From a virus: a stretch of 22,151 nucleotides of DNA. Under the pieces are notes generated by a model, which worked only from the letters and a program-made list of their open reading frames with translations, searched no databases and was not told the origin of the DNA. Shown here piece by piece: positions 6,896 through 15,539 of this stretch. The stretch lies in IMG/VR virus record IMGVR_UViG_3300018041_000080, positions 1 to 22,151 of that record; one strand, given 5' to 3'. The translations under genes were made by a program, and so were the position numbers. The stretch's first letter is position 1; the number at the start of each line of letters is the position of its first letter.

Positions 6896-9183
6896 TATAT
6901 TTTACAACTCTCGCAATCTTCTTCATCTATTTCTCCTGCATCTAATTCAGGTAGATTATCTTCTTTATTAATATCTATTTCACCTTGTCCGTCAAATGTA
7001 TTATTATAGTATAATTGTTTGCCACCATACTTATAAAACATCAGGATGTCTTGTATCAATACACTCATTGGTACTTTTTCATCTTCATAGTGTTCTGGAT
7101 TATAAGATGTATTTACCGAAATTCCCTGGTCAATATATTTTTGAAGTACGGCCATTATCTTTAAATAACCTTGTGGTGACTTTTGATCCCACAGTAGATC
7201 ATATTTGTTTTTATAATATGGAAAGCCTGGTACAACTTGCTTTAGTACACCGTGTTTACTTTGTTTGATACTTACAAAACTTCTTGGGGGTTCAATACCA
7301 TTAGTACTATTACTAATCTGTGCGGATGTTTCTGCAGGCATAAGTGCCATTAGTGTACTATTTCTAATACCATGTTCTTTTAGTTCCTTACGCAATCCTT
7401 TCCAGTCCATGCGTTCTTTATTTTTAATTAATTCGTCAACATCTTTTTTGTATGTTTGATTAGGTGTAATACCGTGTCCATATTTTGTTTCCATATTCTT
7501 GGGACATGCACCTTTTTCTTTAGCAAGTTCGATACTTGCTTTAATTAAACCATAACTCCATCCTTCTGCCCATTCGTCAATCAACTCTAATTTAGGTTCT
7601 TGATATGTGCTATCATTTTTTGCCATCCAATATGCAAAGTTAATAATACCAATACCTAACGGACGCCTATTCATTGTGCTTAATTCAGCGGCTATTATAG
7701 GATACTCCTGATAATCTAATAATTCATCTAATCCTCTAACTGCTAAATTACAAATTTTATCCATTTCTTGTAAGTCTTTAATTACTCCCCAATTGATTGC
7801 ACTTAGAGTACATAAACTAATTTCACCTTCTTCGTCTTTAGCATCATTCAATGGTTTTGTAGGTAGATCAATTTCACAACATAAATTACTTTGTTTTATT
7901 GGTGCTACCTCTTCTAAAAATGCTCCATGAGTATTAGCATGATCTACATTCATTAAATAAATTCTACCTGTGTCCTTTCTTTCTGTTACAAAAGAACTGA
8001 ATAATTCAATTGCAGGAATAGATTTCTTCTTTATACTTGTTTTACGTTCTGCCGTTTCGTATAATTCTTTAAATTTGTCTTGATTGTTAAAGAATGCTTC
8101 GTATAGTTCAGGAACTTCATGAGGACTAAACAAAGTTATATTACCACCACTAATAAGTCTTTCGTACATCAGTTTGTTAAACTGTACACCATAGTCCATA
8201 TGACGCACTCTGTTGTCCTCTGTGCCCTTATTGTTCTTTAATACTAATAAGTCCTCAACTTCTAAATGCCATATAGGATAGTATAATGTAGCCGCTCCGC
8301 CTCTTACACCACCTTGGCTACAACTCTTAACTGCTGACTGGAACATTTTATAAAAGGGGATAACACCTGTATGAGTTGCGTCACCATTTCTAATTGTTGA
8401 CCCTACTGCTCTAATACTACCTGCTCCTATTCCTATGCCTGCCTTTTGACTTACATATTTTACAATACTGGCACTAGTAGCATTAATACTATCTAAACTG
8501 TCATCAGTTTCAATCAATACACAACTGCTAAATTGCCTTTGTGGTGTTCTAACACCGGCCATAACTGGCGTAGGCAAAGAAATTTTAAATAGACTGATAG
8601 CATCGTAATATGCTTTTACATATTGTAATCTAGTTTCTTCTGGATACTTAGCAAACAATGTTGCCGCAATCATCATGTATGCAACTTGTGGAGTTTCAAA
8701 AATTTCACCTGTTGCTCTATTTTGTACTAGATACTTACCACGAAATTGTTCCATAGCCGCATAAGTCAATACTTCATCTCGATCATGTTTAATGTGATCA
8801 TTTAGTTCATTGATTTGCTCTTTTGTGTATAAATCTGTAAATTCCGGATCGTAAAATCCTTTATCTATATTATCTTGTATGATATCACATAGACACGGAG
8901 GAGTAAATGTTCCATAAACTTGTTTACGCAAATGATAATTAATTAACCTACCTGCTACATATTGGTAGTTTGGTGTTTCTTCTGATATTAAATCTGCGGC
9001 ACTTTTAATAAGTGTTTCTTGAATGTCTTCTGTTGCTATACTTTCAAAAAATTGAATTTGAGAATTTATTTCTACTTCTGATGCACTGACGCCACTGATT
9101 CCTTCACATGCATACATCACAACTTTATGCAACTTATCTATATTTAGATTCTCTAGTGTGCCGTCTCTCTTTTTAACCTGCAT
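6895..9183 (-). CDS. nrdA: Ribonucleotide reductase class Ia, alpha (catalytic) subunit
   Basis: This is the large subunit that reduces ribonucleoside diphosphates. Residues 1-90 form an ATP-cone allosteric domain (MQVKKRDGTLENLN at the start), implying dATP control of activity. Catalytic residues are present: the redox pair Cys221 and Cys458, the triad Asn433, Cys435 and Glu437 in SNLCCEI, and the radical-transfer tyrosines Tyr725-Tyr726 in QLYYNNT. The C-terminal shuttle cysteines are Cys757 and Cys760 (CESC), one turn closer than the CxxxxC of E. coli. An extra cysteine (436) directly follows the thiyl residue. Length 762 is normal. The ATG is set by AAGGA six bases upstream. The 77-base gap upstream holds a 14-base palindrome but no convincing promoter. 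Confidence 0.97.
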   Translation of the reverse strand: MQVKKRDGTLENLNIDKLHKVVMYACEGISGVSASEVEINSQIQFFESIATEDIQETLIKSAADLISEETPNYQYVAGRLINYHLRKQVYGTFTPPCLCDIIQDNIDKGFYDPEFTDLYTKEQINELNDHIKHDRDEVLTYAAMEQFRGKYLVQNRATGEIFETPQVAYMMIAATLFAKYPEETRLQYVKAYYDAISLFKISLPTPVMAGVRTPQRQFSSCVLIETDDSLDSINATSASIVKYVSQKAGIGIGAGSIRAVGSTIRNGDATHTGVIPFYKMFQSAVKSCSQGGVRGGAATLYYPIWHLEVEDLLVLKNNKGTEDNRVRHMDYGVQFNKLMYERLISGGNITLFSPHEVPELYEAFFNNQDKFKELYETAERKTSIKKKSIPAIELFSSFVTERKDTGRIYLMNVDHANTHGAFLEEVAPIKQSNLCCEIDLPTKPLNDAKDEEGEISLCTLSAINWGVIKDLQEMDKICNLAVRGLDELLDYQEYPIIAAELSTMNRRPLGIGIINFAYWMAKNDSTYQEPKLELIDEWAEGWSYGLIKASIELAKEKGACPKNMETKYGHGITPNQTYKKDVDELIKNKERMDWKGLRKELKEHGIRNSTLMALMPAETSAQISNSTNGIEPPRSFVSIKQSKHGVLKQVVPGFPYYKNKYDLLWDQKSPQGYLKIMAVLQKYIDQGISVNTSYNPEHYEDEKVPMSVLIQDILMFYKYGGKQLYYNNTFDGQGEIDINKEDNLPELDAGEIDEEDCESCKI

Positions 9184-9212
9184 GTGTGTCCTTGTCTATT
9201 TAAAGTTAAATT

Positions 9213-9226
9213 GTAAATATATTTAC
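9213..9226. repeat. 14-base palindrome upstream of nrdA
   Basis: GTAAATATATTTAC is a perfect inverted repeat in the 77-base gap upstream of nrdA. Position and symmetry would suit a dimeric regulator, but it does not match the NrdR box well, and palindromes of A/T arise easily in this base composition. Confidence 0.3.
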
Positions 9227-9260
9227 CTAATTTATATTGTAACTTAAAACTATTTAAATG

Positions 9261-9692
9261 TCAATATAAAATATCATTTGTGTGTATTTTATTATTATGA
9301 AATATTGTAGCATTTTCTTTAAGATAATCTATATCTACAATACTGTCTTTTTCAAAATTATATACTTTATTATTTTGAATCCCTACTAAACCTGTATTAC
9401 CATTTATGTTATTACTTATCACACATAAATCTATTTCTCCTTCTAATATGAAACCTTTATGAAGCAATGTAGACAGAAGGACTAGTGTTATTCCGCTTTG
9501 GCAAAAATGTCCTTCACTAACAATTTCAAAGGGAGTAGGCCAACTTTTGGGAGTATAGTAATCTATATATCTAGAACAAATTTTAATATTTGAAAAACAC
9601 TCTAAAATGGAATCAAGATCATAAGAGGGATCGTTTCTTAAGTCTCTCCAAATTTTAAGTCTATCCTGTGATGTATGTGTGTTTGAAAACAT
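9261..9692 (-). CDS. Unknown 143-residue protein, possible papain/transglutaminase-like fold
   Basis: I cannot name this protein. The middle holds the segment WPTPFEIVSEGHFCQSGITL, in which a cysteine stands at the start of a hydrophobic helix (LVLLSTLLHKGF). This is followed by a strand (IDLCVIS), then LVGIQNNKVYNF. Cysteine-headed helix followed by strands is the layout of transglutaminase-like cysteine proteases, but the usual histidine on the next strand is not evident, so activity is doubtful. Phages of this type often carry one or more relatives beside tail-fibre genes. It follows the 887-residue fibre-like gene by nine bases and is probably on the same mRNA; a role with tail fibres is inference from position. 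No strong ribosome binding site is seen. Confidence 0.55.
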   Translation of the reverse strand: MFSNTHTSQDRLKIWRDLRNDPSYDLDSILECFSNIKICSRYIDYYTPKSWPTPFEIVSEGHFCQSGITLVLLSTLLHKGFILEGEIDLCVISNNINGNTGLVGIQNNKVYNFEKDSIVDIDYLKENATIFHNNKIHTNDILY

Positions 9693-9701
9693 TCACTGAT
9701 T

Positions 9702-12365
9702 TTATGATGACCAACGTTTAGTTAGATAATTTATTCCTAATGCTTTAGATGTAGAGTTTACTGCCTGTAGTGTTATTGCAGAGTTGCTTGAATTGTATGA
9801 AGCACTAAATACAACATTACCACTTAATGTATCTGCTACATCACTTGCTATGTCTTGAAAAATAATTCCACTATTACCAGTTGAAGAATTATTGAACACA
9901 TTTAAATACATTGTACCAATCCTTCTATAATTACCATCAGTTGTTCCATCATACTTTACAGTATAATCTATAATAAAAGAATCATAATCAGCAGTATCTA
10001 TTTGTTTAGATAATGATTGTAGAGTACCTACATTAGTAATAACATCGTCCTCTAAGTCATCAAATGTTGTGACTTTAGAACCACCACCGGTCGATTCACT
10101 TGTAAGTAATTCTATATTAGTTTCTATATTTACAAGACCTCTAATTTCTGAAGATGCTGTAGCAAAATAAATATTATTACAAATATGGTTAAAGGCCTGT
10201 GCTTCTTCACGTGTAGCAAATTGTATATACCTTGTATTATCACTGTTTCTTGTTTGAATATTAAGGATAAAGTTCGATAAGTTTGAGCTACCAACACTAT
10301 AAGGATCACTAACTTCCACACCAGTAAATAAATTTACATCTTTGCTATCCATTAATCCATTCAGCCAGGATTCTAATTTTGCTTTTACCGTGTTATTTAC
10401 TTTAGTTTTACTTCCAGCATTTAATCCTAACGTGCCTAATGTATTGTTAGCATCATTGTGTAATCCAAATTCTATCGCACCGCCTGGATTACCTGCTGAT
10501 ATTGAATCTGCTGACGCCTTTGTTGTTACATATACTTTATTAGTAGACCCTGGTATATATTGTACATCTAAAAATTCTGATGAGTTAGCCACATTTGCTA
10601 AAACTTCAGGTAAAGTAGTAAATGTTGATAAATCATAACTTATTACAGGCGTTACATTTGCTGTAGACTCGTTAATTATTACGTCATAAGTTCCTGTGAC
10701 ATTACCGGTTACAGCCGAATTTGCTTCTATTAAGAACGTATTAGTAGTTAATACTGCTCCATCATCCGTATCACCTATTTGAAAATTAGATGTGCCTATA
10801 GAAGAATCACTTGACGTTGCTACGTCTATGTAACCACGTTGTGTATATCCATGACTACTACTTATAATCTGTACATTAGATGTATTATTTGTGCCATGTA
10901 TAATGTAATCTAAACCGCCTGGAATTGCACTAAGAATTCCTGCTTCAGTCACAGTAAACGAATTGCTTGTAACATTGCTAACTTGATACGGACCACTAGT
11001 AAATAATGTTGCGTTTGCACCTGCAAAACTTACATAGTCTCCACTTCTTAATCCTTCTATATCTGCTGTAATTGTAACCGTTGAAAGAGATGCTTGAGAA
11101 GCCGTTACTGCTCTAGCAGTTTGCCATGTATTACCCGTTGGTAGGGTTACTTCTAAAGTATTAGGTTGTACATTGGAAACTTGTAATGCTTTATCGCTTA
11201 ACCAATCGTCTGTATCAGAAAACAATATATGATCGTTTACACCTGAATTACTATACTGATTATTACTACCGACTGCTACTGTTATTGTTGCCCCACTTTG
11301 TGATACATTTACTTCTGAAGTACTTTTTAAATCACTTCTACTTGCAAGTAATGTTCCTAGTGATAATGAATTAGGAGAAGATATTGTTGCTCCATCTTCA
11401 TATACTGCTAAATGCTTAAACTCTAATCCTATAAAACCTTTTCCTGATGTTTCAGATACTCTTATAAGATCATTTGTAAGTTGTCTATAAACAGGAATAT
11501 TATATTGATCATAAAAACTTTGTGCTGAAGATCCTGGGTATATTGTACTAACATTCGATAAGGCTCTTATAATAGCCGCATTGCCATAATAATTAATTGA
11601 AACCTCATCAGTTTGCAATGGAGCAACACGGAAATTTAATGTGTGAACGTTTGAGCCTAAAGTTGTTGTTTGGAAACTGTAGTCTGTGGAAGATGACGGG
11701 TCAATATTAGTATCGTCACCTATTAGAACTTTATTATTTTTTATTACCTTGATACCACTTGATTTAAATTGTTCATTAGTAAGTATATTTTTAATATTGT
11801 TAGGCGTAAATGTAAGTACATTAGATGTTGTTAAACTTTGATTAGATGATAATACTACGTTAGGAGCATCAAAAGATACAACTGTTACTGTTCCTGTTAT
11901 ATCATCACCAGTGACAACGTCACCAGAAGAAATATATGTATTACTAGAATTCAATGTAAAAGAAGTGCCTGTATTATTTGCAGTAACTGAAGCAGTTGGT
12001 GTCTGTGTTATATTTTCGTTAAATACATTTAACCCACTGCCGCTATAAGTTTCATCTGTTATATTCCATAATTTAGTTTTTGAAATACCATCGAAAGAAA
12101 TATTTTTAGGGAATTTTTTATGGGGAACAGTAAATGCAATTATTCTAGTGTTTGCAATACTTTTTGTGAATGTTTCAGCACCTGACGTCGTTTCAAAAAT
12201 ACTTAAATTAGCATTTTCTCCCTGTAAATTACCACCTATATATACTTGCTTACTGTCAGTAGCAAATCCGATTTCACCTTCTCTCAAAGGTTGAGGAAGA
12301 TCCTGCTTCAATCCTCTACGGTTTTGAATTCTTGATATTATTACATTGTTGTTTGCTGTTGCCAT
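9702..12365 (-). CDS. Large tail-fibre-like virion protein
   Basis: Residues 10-55 contain RRGLKQDLPQPLREGEIGFA followed by TDSKQVYIGG, the N-terminal module found on many phage tail-fibre, appendage and tropism proteins, thought to attach the fibre to the virion. The remaining 830 residues are rich in Ser, Thr, Asn, Val and Gly with alternating beta strands and several loosely repeated blocks of the type 'sTVTiTaDieGLrSGDyVsf' and 'TSNSFTVTEAG', a fibrous beta structure. Cysteine is rare. There is no chaperone or lysozyme motif. A late-promoter core (12391-12398) and an AGGAG ten bases before the ATG fit strong late expression. The role in host attachment is inference from the family. Confidence 0.75.
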   Translation of the reverse strand: MATANNNVIISRIQNRRGLKQDLPQPLREGEIGFATDSKQVYIGGNLQGENANLSIFETTSGAETFTKSIANTRIIAFTVPHKKFPKNISFDGISKTKLWNITDETYSGSGLNVFNENITQTPTASVTANNTGTSFTLNSSNTYISSGDVVTGDDITGTVTVVSFDAPNVVLSSNQSLTTSNVLTFTPNNIKNILTNEQFKSSGIKVIKNNKVLIGDDTNIDPSSSTDYSFQTTTLGSNVHTLNFRVAPLQTDEVSINYYGNAAIIRALSNVSTIYPGSSAQSFYDQYNIPVYRQLTNDLIRVSETSGKGFIGLEFKHLAVYEDGATISSPNSLSLGTLLASRSDLKSTSEVNVSQSGATITVAVGSNNQYSNSGVNDHILFSDTDDWLSDKALQVSNVQPNTLEVTLPTGNTWQTARAVTASQASLSTVTITADIEGLRSGDYVSFAGANATLFTSGPYQVSNVTSNSFTVTEAGILSAIPGGLDYIIHGTNNTSNVQIISSSHGYTQRGYIDVATSSDSSIGTSNFQIGDTDDGAVLTTNTFLIEANSAVTGNVTGTYDVIINESTANVTPVISYDLSTFTTLPEVLANVANSSEFLDVQYIPGSTNKVYVTTKASADSISAGNPGGAIEFGLHNDANNTLGTLGLNAGSKTKVNNTVKAKLESWLNGLMDSKDVNLFTGVEVSDPYSVGSSNLSNFILNIQTRNSDNTRYIQFATREEAQAFNHICNNIYFATASSEIRGLVNIETNIELLTSESTGGGSKVTTFDDLEDDVITNVGTLQSLSKQIDTADYDSFIIDYTVKYDGTTDGNYRRIGTMYLNVFNNSSTGNSGIIFQDIASDVADTLSGNVVFSASYNSSNSAITLQAVNSTSKALGINYLTKRWSS

Positions 12366-12390
12366 ACTAAAAAATCTCCTGATTCAGTAG

Positions 12391-12398
12391 TATTTATC
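12391..12398 (-). promoter_or_regulatory. Late-promoter core GATAAATA before the fibre gene
   Basis: The complement reads GATAAATA, 25 bases upstream of the ATG at 12365. Starting about six bases downstream leaves a short leader that contains AGGAG (12376-12380). This is the best conventional late promoter in the window, directly ahead of a virion gene. Confidence 0.6.
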
Positions 12399-12408
12399 AC
12401 TTTATGAC

Positions 12409-13077
12409 TTACTTGGAATAAAAGTCTGCGAGTCTATTACTCCACTTATCACAGTACTCTTCAAATTCTTTACCTTCTATAACAAAGTCAGCATATTTGC
12501 CTTCCCTATCTATCATAAGTATTGCAACTTTTTTAATATCTGTACCAAACATTTCATTATGTGCTAATGCATATGCACATCCTTGCATAAAATAGTCTTC
12601 AATCCATTCACGTTTTTTAATTTTTTTTGCAGTTTTAAAGTCTATGATCGCTTCTTCGCCTTCCCACATTCCTACACCGTCTGCTGTTCCGGCATATAAA
12701 CCTTCTGCTATAAGCCCAACTTCAACTCCGTATATTTCGTCTACTTTACTTAATCCTTTGTCTATCATTTCAGTAACCATATTTTTAGCCATAATACTGA
12801 TATGATTATTACCTTTAATTTCGTAATCTTCCTGTAGTATAAATTTTTCTAATGCATTATGAACTTTGGTACCAAGTCCTGCTGACTCTGTGCTTATACG
12901 AGTTGCTTCTGCTTCACCTACACGTTTACGCCAGGCTATGAGAGCAGTTTTGTCGCCAGTATCTCCAAGAATAGTTGTAACACTAGGTACAGGCTTTTCG
13001 TCCTTACCTACATATCGTCTGCCTTGTTTTGTTTGTATTCTTTTTAGATTTGGGTAGTCGTACTTCGATACTAACAT
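12409..13077 (-). CDS. PD-(D/E)XK nuclease, RecB/MGME1-like exonuclease
   Basis: The RecB-family nuclease motifs occur in order: GTKVH at 69-73, Glu119 in YGVEV, GTADG around Asp133, IDFKT with Asp146 and Lys148, and QGCAY at 165-169. These bind metal and cleave DNA in the single-domain exonucleases related to MGME1 and Cas4-like proteins. There is no four-cysteine iron-sulfur site, which separates it from Cas4 and AddB. The 222-residue length fits a stand-alone enzyme. Probable roles are DNA recombination or degradation of host DNA. It stands among structural genes but seems to have its own sigma70-like promoter (13083-13111) rather than a late one, which would suit early or middle expression. 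Confidence 0.85.
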   Translation of the reverse strand: MLVSKYDYPNLKRIQTKQGRRYVGKDEKPVPSVTTILGDTGDKTALIAWRKRVGEAEATRISTESAGLGTKVHNALEKFILQEDYEIKGNNHISIMAKNMVTEMIDKGLSKVDEIYGVEVGLIAEGLYAGTADGVGMWEGEEAIIDFKTAKKIKKREWIEDYFMQGCAYALAHNEMFGTDIKKVAILMIDREGKYADFVIEGKEFEEYCDKWSNRLADFYSK

Positions 13078-13082
13078 AATAT

Positions 13083-13111
13083 ATTATAACTGATTTTTAA
13101 TTATTTGTAAA
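13083..13111 (-). promoter_or_regulatory. Sigma70-like promoter for the nuclease gene
   Basis: On the leftward strand a -35 TTTACA (13111-13106, five of six consensus bases) is followed after 17 bases by a perfect -10 TATAAT (13088-13083). The -10 ends five bases before the ATG at 13077, so the message would start on or beside the start codon. No ribosome binding site is visible for this gene. The whole promoter fits in the 39-base gap after the preceding gene. Confidence 0.55.
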
Positions 13112-13116
13112 GATAT

Positions 13117-13437
13117 TTACCAGGAAATATTCCAGGTAATTGTAGAATTGGACGAAGTATTTGTTTTAACGGCTACTCCATACCCTAGATCTTCGAAATG
13201 TTTTTTAACATAATTCATTTGATCTAATTTTGTAGGATCAGTTGTGATACTGTTCCATACATTGTAATAAACATTACTGTTAGTCATAGTTGTTGAACTG
13301 ATGACATTTGCATATAGTACACCAGCATCTATATTTGCAATAACGGCACTTTCTATAGCAGTAACTTCTGAATGTATAACACTATTATTTCTGGTGTCCT
13401 TTCTAGCCTGAGTTGCATTTACAAATATATTTGCCAT
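13117..13437 (-). CDS. Small virion-type protein of marine T4-like phages, unknown function
   Basis: The 106-residue product begins MANIFVNATQARKDTRNN, then a helix-forming segment (VIHSEVTAIESAVIANIDAG) and a Thr/Asn/Ser-rich C-terminal part ending in alternating aromatic strands (TITWNISW). I recall proteins of this shape, with an 'ATQAR..R.N..IH.E..AIE..I' start, as conserved but functionally unassigned in marine T4-like phages; that resemblance is from memory and not checked. No catalytic motif is visible. It is coupled to the preceding gene through a TAATG overlap and ends 39 bases before the nuclease gene. A structural role is inferred only from its company. Confidence 0.65.
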   Translation of the reverse strand: MANIFVNATQARKDTRNNSVIHSEVTAIESAVIANIDAGVLYANVISSTTMTNSNVYYNVWNSITTDPTKLDQMNYVKKHFEDLGYGVAVKTNTSSNSTITWNISW

Positions 13438-13763
13438 TATAAATCCGCCTTAATATCTTTCATTGCCTGATTACCAGCCATTTTACCTACATTAACACTG
13501 GGTTCAGCATCAGTATCTATATCTCCAGATAATTCACTGTTAGGTATTATCTCTTGATCATCTACACTACTAGCAAATCCACTGGTATCAACAGCCTGGA
13601 TAATTTCCTCAGTAGAAGCAACATATCCCTGCTTTGCTAAAATATTTTTAAATTTATCTGTTTTTATTTTTTTAAGATTTTTAGAAGATATTACGGCAAG
13701 TAAATCTTGTACTGCACTTAATAAGTCATCATTATATGACTCTGTAATATCCTTAATAAGCAT
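13437..13763 (-). CDS. Small acidic protein, unknown, possible capsid-leader-like N-terminus
   Basis: The 108-residue protein starts MLIKDITESYNDD. Helices occupy residues 10-65, and the C-terminal half is acidic and disordered-looking before a final basic helix (GKMAGNQAMKDIKADL). I do not know a function. The first nine residues resemble the short N-terminal capsid-targeting leader of T4 internal proteins, with an I-T-E triplet at residues 6-8 that fits the T4 prohead protease rule (Leu/Ile-x-Glu); this is a weak match by itself. The ATG directly follows the TAA of the 432-residue gene, and the stop overlaps the start of the next gene, so the three are co-translated. Confidence 0.6.
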   Translation of the reverse strand: MLIKDITESYNDDLLSAVQDLLAVISSKNLKKIKTDKFKNILAKQGYVASTEEIIQAVDTSGFASSVDDQEIIPNSELSGDIDTDAEPSVNVGKMAGNQAMKDIKADL

Positions 13764-15062
13764 TTACACCTCTATTGGTGCACGTCCTAATGGTTCATCT
13801 TCTGGGCCTGATGCGGCTGGTTCGTTTACATCCATTTCAGGTTCAGAGGCTAAATCATCTAAACTTACATCATCTGAGCCAAGATCACTTGTATCACCTA
13901 GACCTAAGTCTGTTGGTTGACCTGTAATATTACCCACTATTTGATTGACACCGTCTTTTGCTTGTTTTGATGCTTCTAACGCCTGTGATAAAACACTCTC
14001 TGCTGAGTCTTTAAACTGGGAAGCCTTATCTGCACCAAATTCATTTATCATTTGATCTGCTATTGCTGGTAGATCTTCATTTACCATTCTTCCTAATCTT
14101 TCTACATGATCCTGGATATCATCTGCTAATGCTCTAACCGCCATAACAACTTCTGCTTCTTCTACAGATTCAACTTCTTCAGAAAGCATATCGTTTATAA
14201 TATCATCGAACATACTTTCTTTCTTTGCTTGTTTCTTTTCATCTGATGTATCGCCAGTAACTTTGTAAGTTTCGCCGTCTACTTCGAACTCATCTTTACC
14301 TTGTGCAATCGCGTCTTTTCTTGCACCTGTAAATTTGTTTTGCTCTGCAACTTTCTTACCAAACATTTGGATACCGTTTGCAACTGCATCTTCTTCTAAA
14401 CCGTTTAAGAAACCAACAACTGCATCTCTGCTTTTGCCACTTACTTCTGCAAACATATTAATTTTTTCTTCAATTGCTTCTAAACTTGTCACATCTTCTA
14501 ATTCTACACCACACTCTTTTGCTAGTTCGCTAAGAAGTTTTTGGTTTAAATCTGTTTGTGGGCCATCTATTGCAATTTCTTCTAATGATTCATGTTTAGA
14601 ATTACAACTTGCTTCATAATATTCTTTTGCCGCTGTTAATACTATAGGTAAAACATGCTCATCATCATAAGCATATCTGGAATCTTTTCTAAATCTATTC
14701 ATACATTCTTTACTTGCTTCATCCATAGTGTAACCAGAATCCATTAATTCTTTAATGGTTTCTCTTAAACTACTACACATAGATTCATAAGCAGGTGATT
14801 CTGCATACATGCCTTCTGATAGCATTGTATCGATAACATCCTTAATGCCTAAATACTTTGCATATTCAGGTTCTAATTGAAAATGCTTATTTGTATCTTT
14901 AAGTTTGATAATCGCTTTTTCAGTCATTTCTTTTACAGTAGTAAGTTTTTCCTTTTTAGGAAAAGAACCTACTGCTACAGACATTCCAAAATGTTCTTTC
15001 AATAGACTATTAATTTTGTTTATTTTAGTTTTTCCGCTTGTATTTAAATCTCTTAAATGCAT
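13764..15062 (-). CDS. Acidic helical virion-type protein, 432 residues, unknown
   Basis: The protein begins MHLRDLNTSGKTKINKINSL, is largely helical and strongly acidic, and ends in a low-complexity Asp/Gly/Pro tail with EPLGRAP near the end. The segment around residues 305-375 (ALADDIQDHVERLGRM, then QALEASKQAKDG) looks like a long coiled coil. I recall proteins of this outline, ending in EPLGRE-like tails, as conserved in marine T4-like phages and probably virion-associated; a head scaffold or core role is possible, but no family motif proves it. It has a good late-promoter core (15095-15102) and an AGGA before the ATG. It heads a translationally coupled three-gene set running to 13117. 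Confidence 0.65.
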   Translation of the reverse strand: MHLRDLNTSGKTKINKINSLLKEHFGMSVAVGSFPKKEKLTTVKEMTEKAIIKLKDTNKHFQLEPEYAKYLGIKDVIDTMLSEGMYAESPAYESMCSSLRETIKELMDSGYTMDEASKECMNRFRKDSRYAYDDEHVLPIVLTAAKEYYEASCNSKHESLEEIAIDGPQTDLNQKLLSELAKECGVELEDVTSLEAIEEKINMFAEVSGKSRDAVVGFLNGLEEDAVANGIQMFGKKVAEQNKFTGARKDAIAQGKDEFEVDGETYKVTGDTSDEKKQAKKESMFDDIINDMLSEEVESVEEAEVVMAVRALADDIQDHVERLGRMVNEDLPAIADQMINEFGADKASQFKDSAESVLSQALEASKQAKDGVNQIVGNITGQPTDLGLGDTSDLGSDDVSLDDLASEPEMDVNEPAASGPEDEPLGRAPIEV

Positions 15063-15094
15063 GATATAATCCTAAGTATAAATTTGTATACTCT

Positions 15095-15102
15095 TATTTA
15101 TC
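15095..15102 (-). promoter_or_regulatory. Late-promoter core GATAAATA before the 432-residue gene
   Basis: The complement reads GATAAATA, 32 bases upstream of the ATG at 15062, in a 57-base gap. The predicted leader of about 27 bases contains an AGGA ribosome binding site. Likely drives the three coupled genes down to 13117. Confidence 0.5.
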
Positions 15103-15119
15103 ATTTGATGAATGTTTAA

Positions 15120-15539
15120 TTAAATTAAATTAATATATTTTCTGGCTTCTTTAGCCATGTGAATAGAATCTAACAATCTTGCCCGGGCACCTGATACTTT
15201 AAAAACGTCTTTACTACTAGAAATAGTATGCCTATAAAAAAGGATATCGTTCATATGCTTATAATATCTATCTATATGGATTTTTAAATTAAATAAAGAA
15301 ACACTTTTAGGGTCTTCTGCTTTATTTAATTCATTAGTAAGTTCGTCTGCAACAGATTTAAATGGAATATTGTCTATAATTATATTATTAGATATGCAAT
15401 CTAATACCTTATATCCAGGTTCGCTTTTACCTACAACATAGACGCCCTTTTTTGCAACATTTTTTGCAAGATTGTCTATTTTACTTTTTAGATGTGCCTT
15501 ATTATAAGGTTTCTTTTTGTGGATATACTTTGTAGCCAA
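15120..15539 (-). CDS. Unknown basic protein, TTG start preferred
   Basis: The frame can begin at an ATG at 15572 (150 residues), but that ATG has no ribosome binding site and would overlap the upstream gene by 71 bases. A TTG at 15539 is preceded by AAGGAG at an ideal six-base spacing and gives a 139-residue protein beginning (M)ATKYIHKKKPYNKAH. The product is basic and helical, with GVYVVGKSEPGYKVLD (a short strand pair) in the first half and a helical C-terminal half with RYYKHMNDI. I recognise no family. It still overlaps the 73-residue gene by 38 bases in another frame. The two could be parts of one protein only through a +1 frameshift, for which I see no signal. Confidence 0.55.
   Translation of the reverse strand: MATKYIHKKKPYNKAHLKSKIDNLAKNVAKKGVYVVGKSEPGYKVLDCISNNIIIDNIPFKSVADELTNELNKAEDPKSVSLFNLKIHIDRYYKHMNDILFYRHTISSSKDVFKVSGARARLLDSIHMAKEARKYINLI

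Noticed and set aside
9213-9226. Palindrome as an NrdR operator
   Set aside because: The sequence does not fit the NrdR box, and only one copy is present where pairs are usual.
12409-13077. Cas4-like CRISPR protein
   Set aside because: The PD-(D/E)XK motifs are present but the four iron-sulfur cysteines of Cas4 are not, and there is no repeat array in the window.
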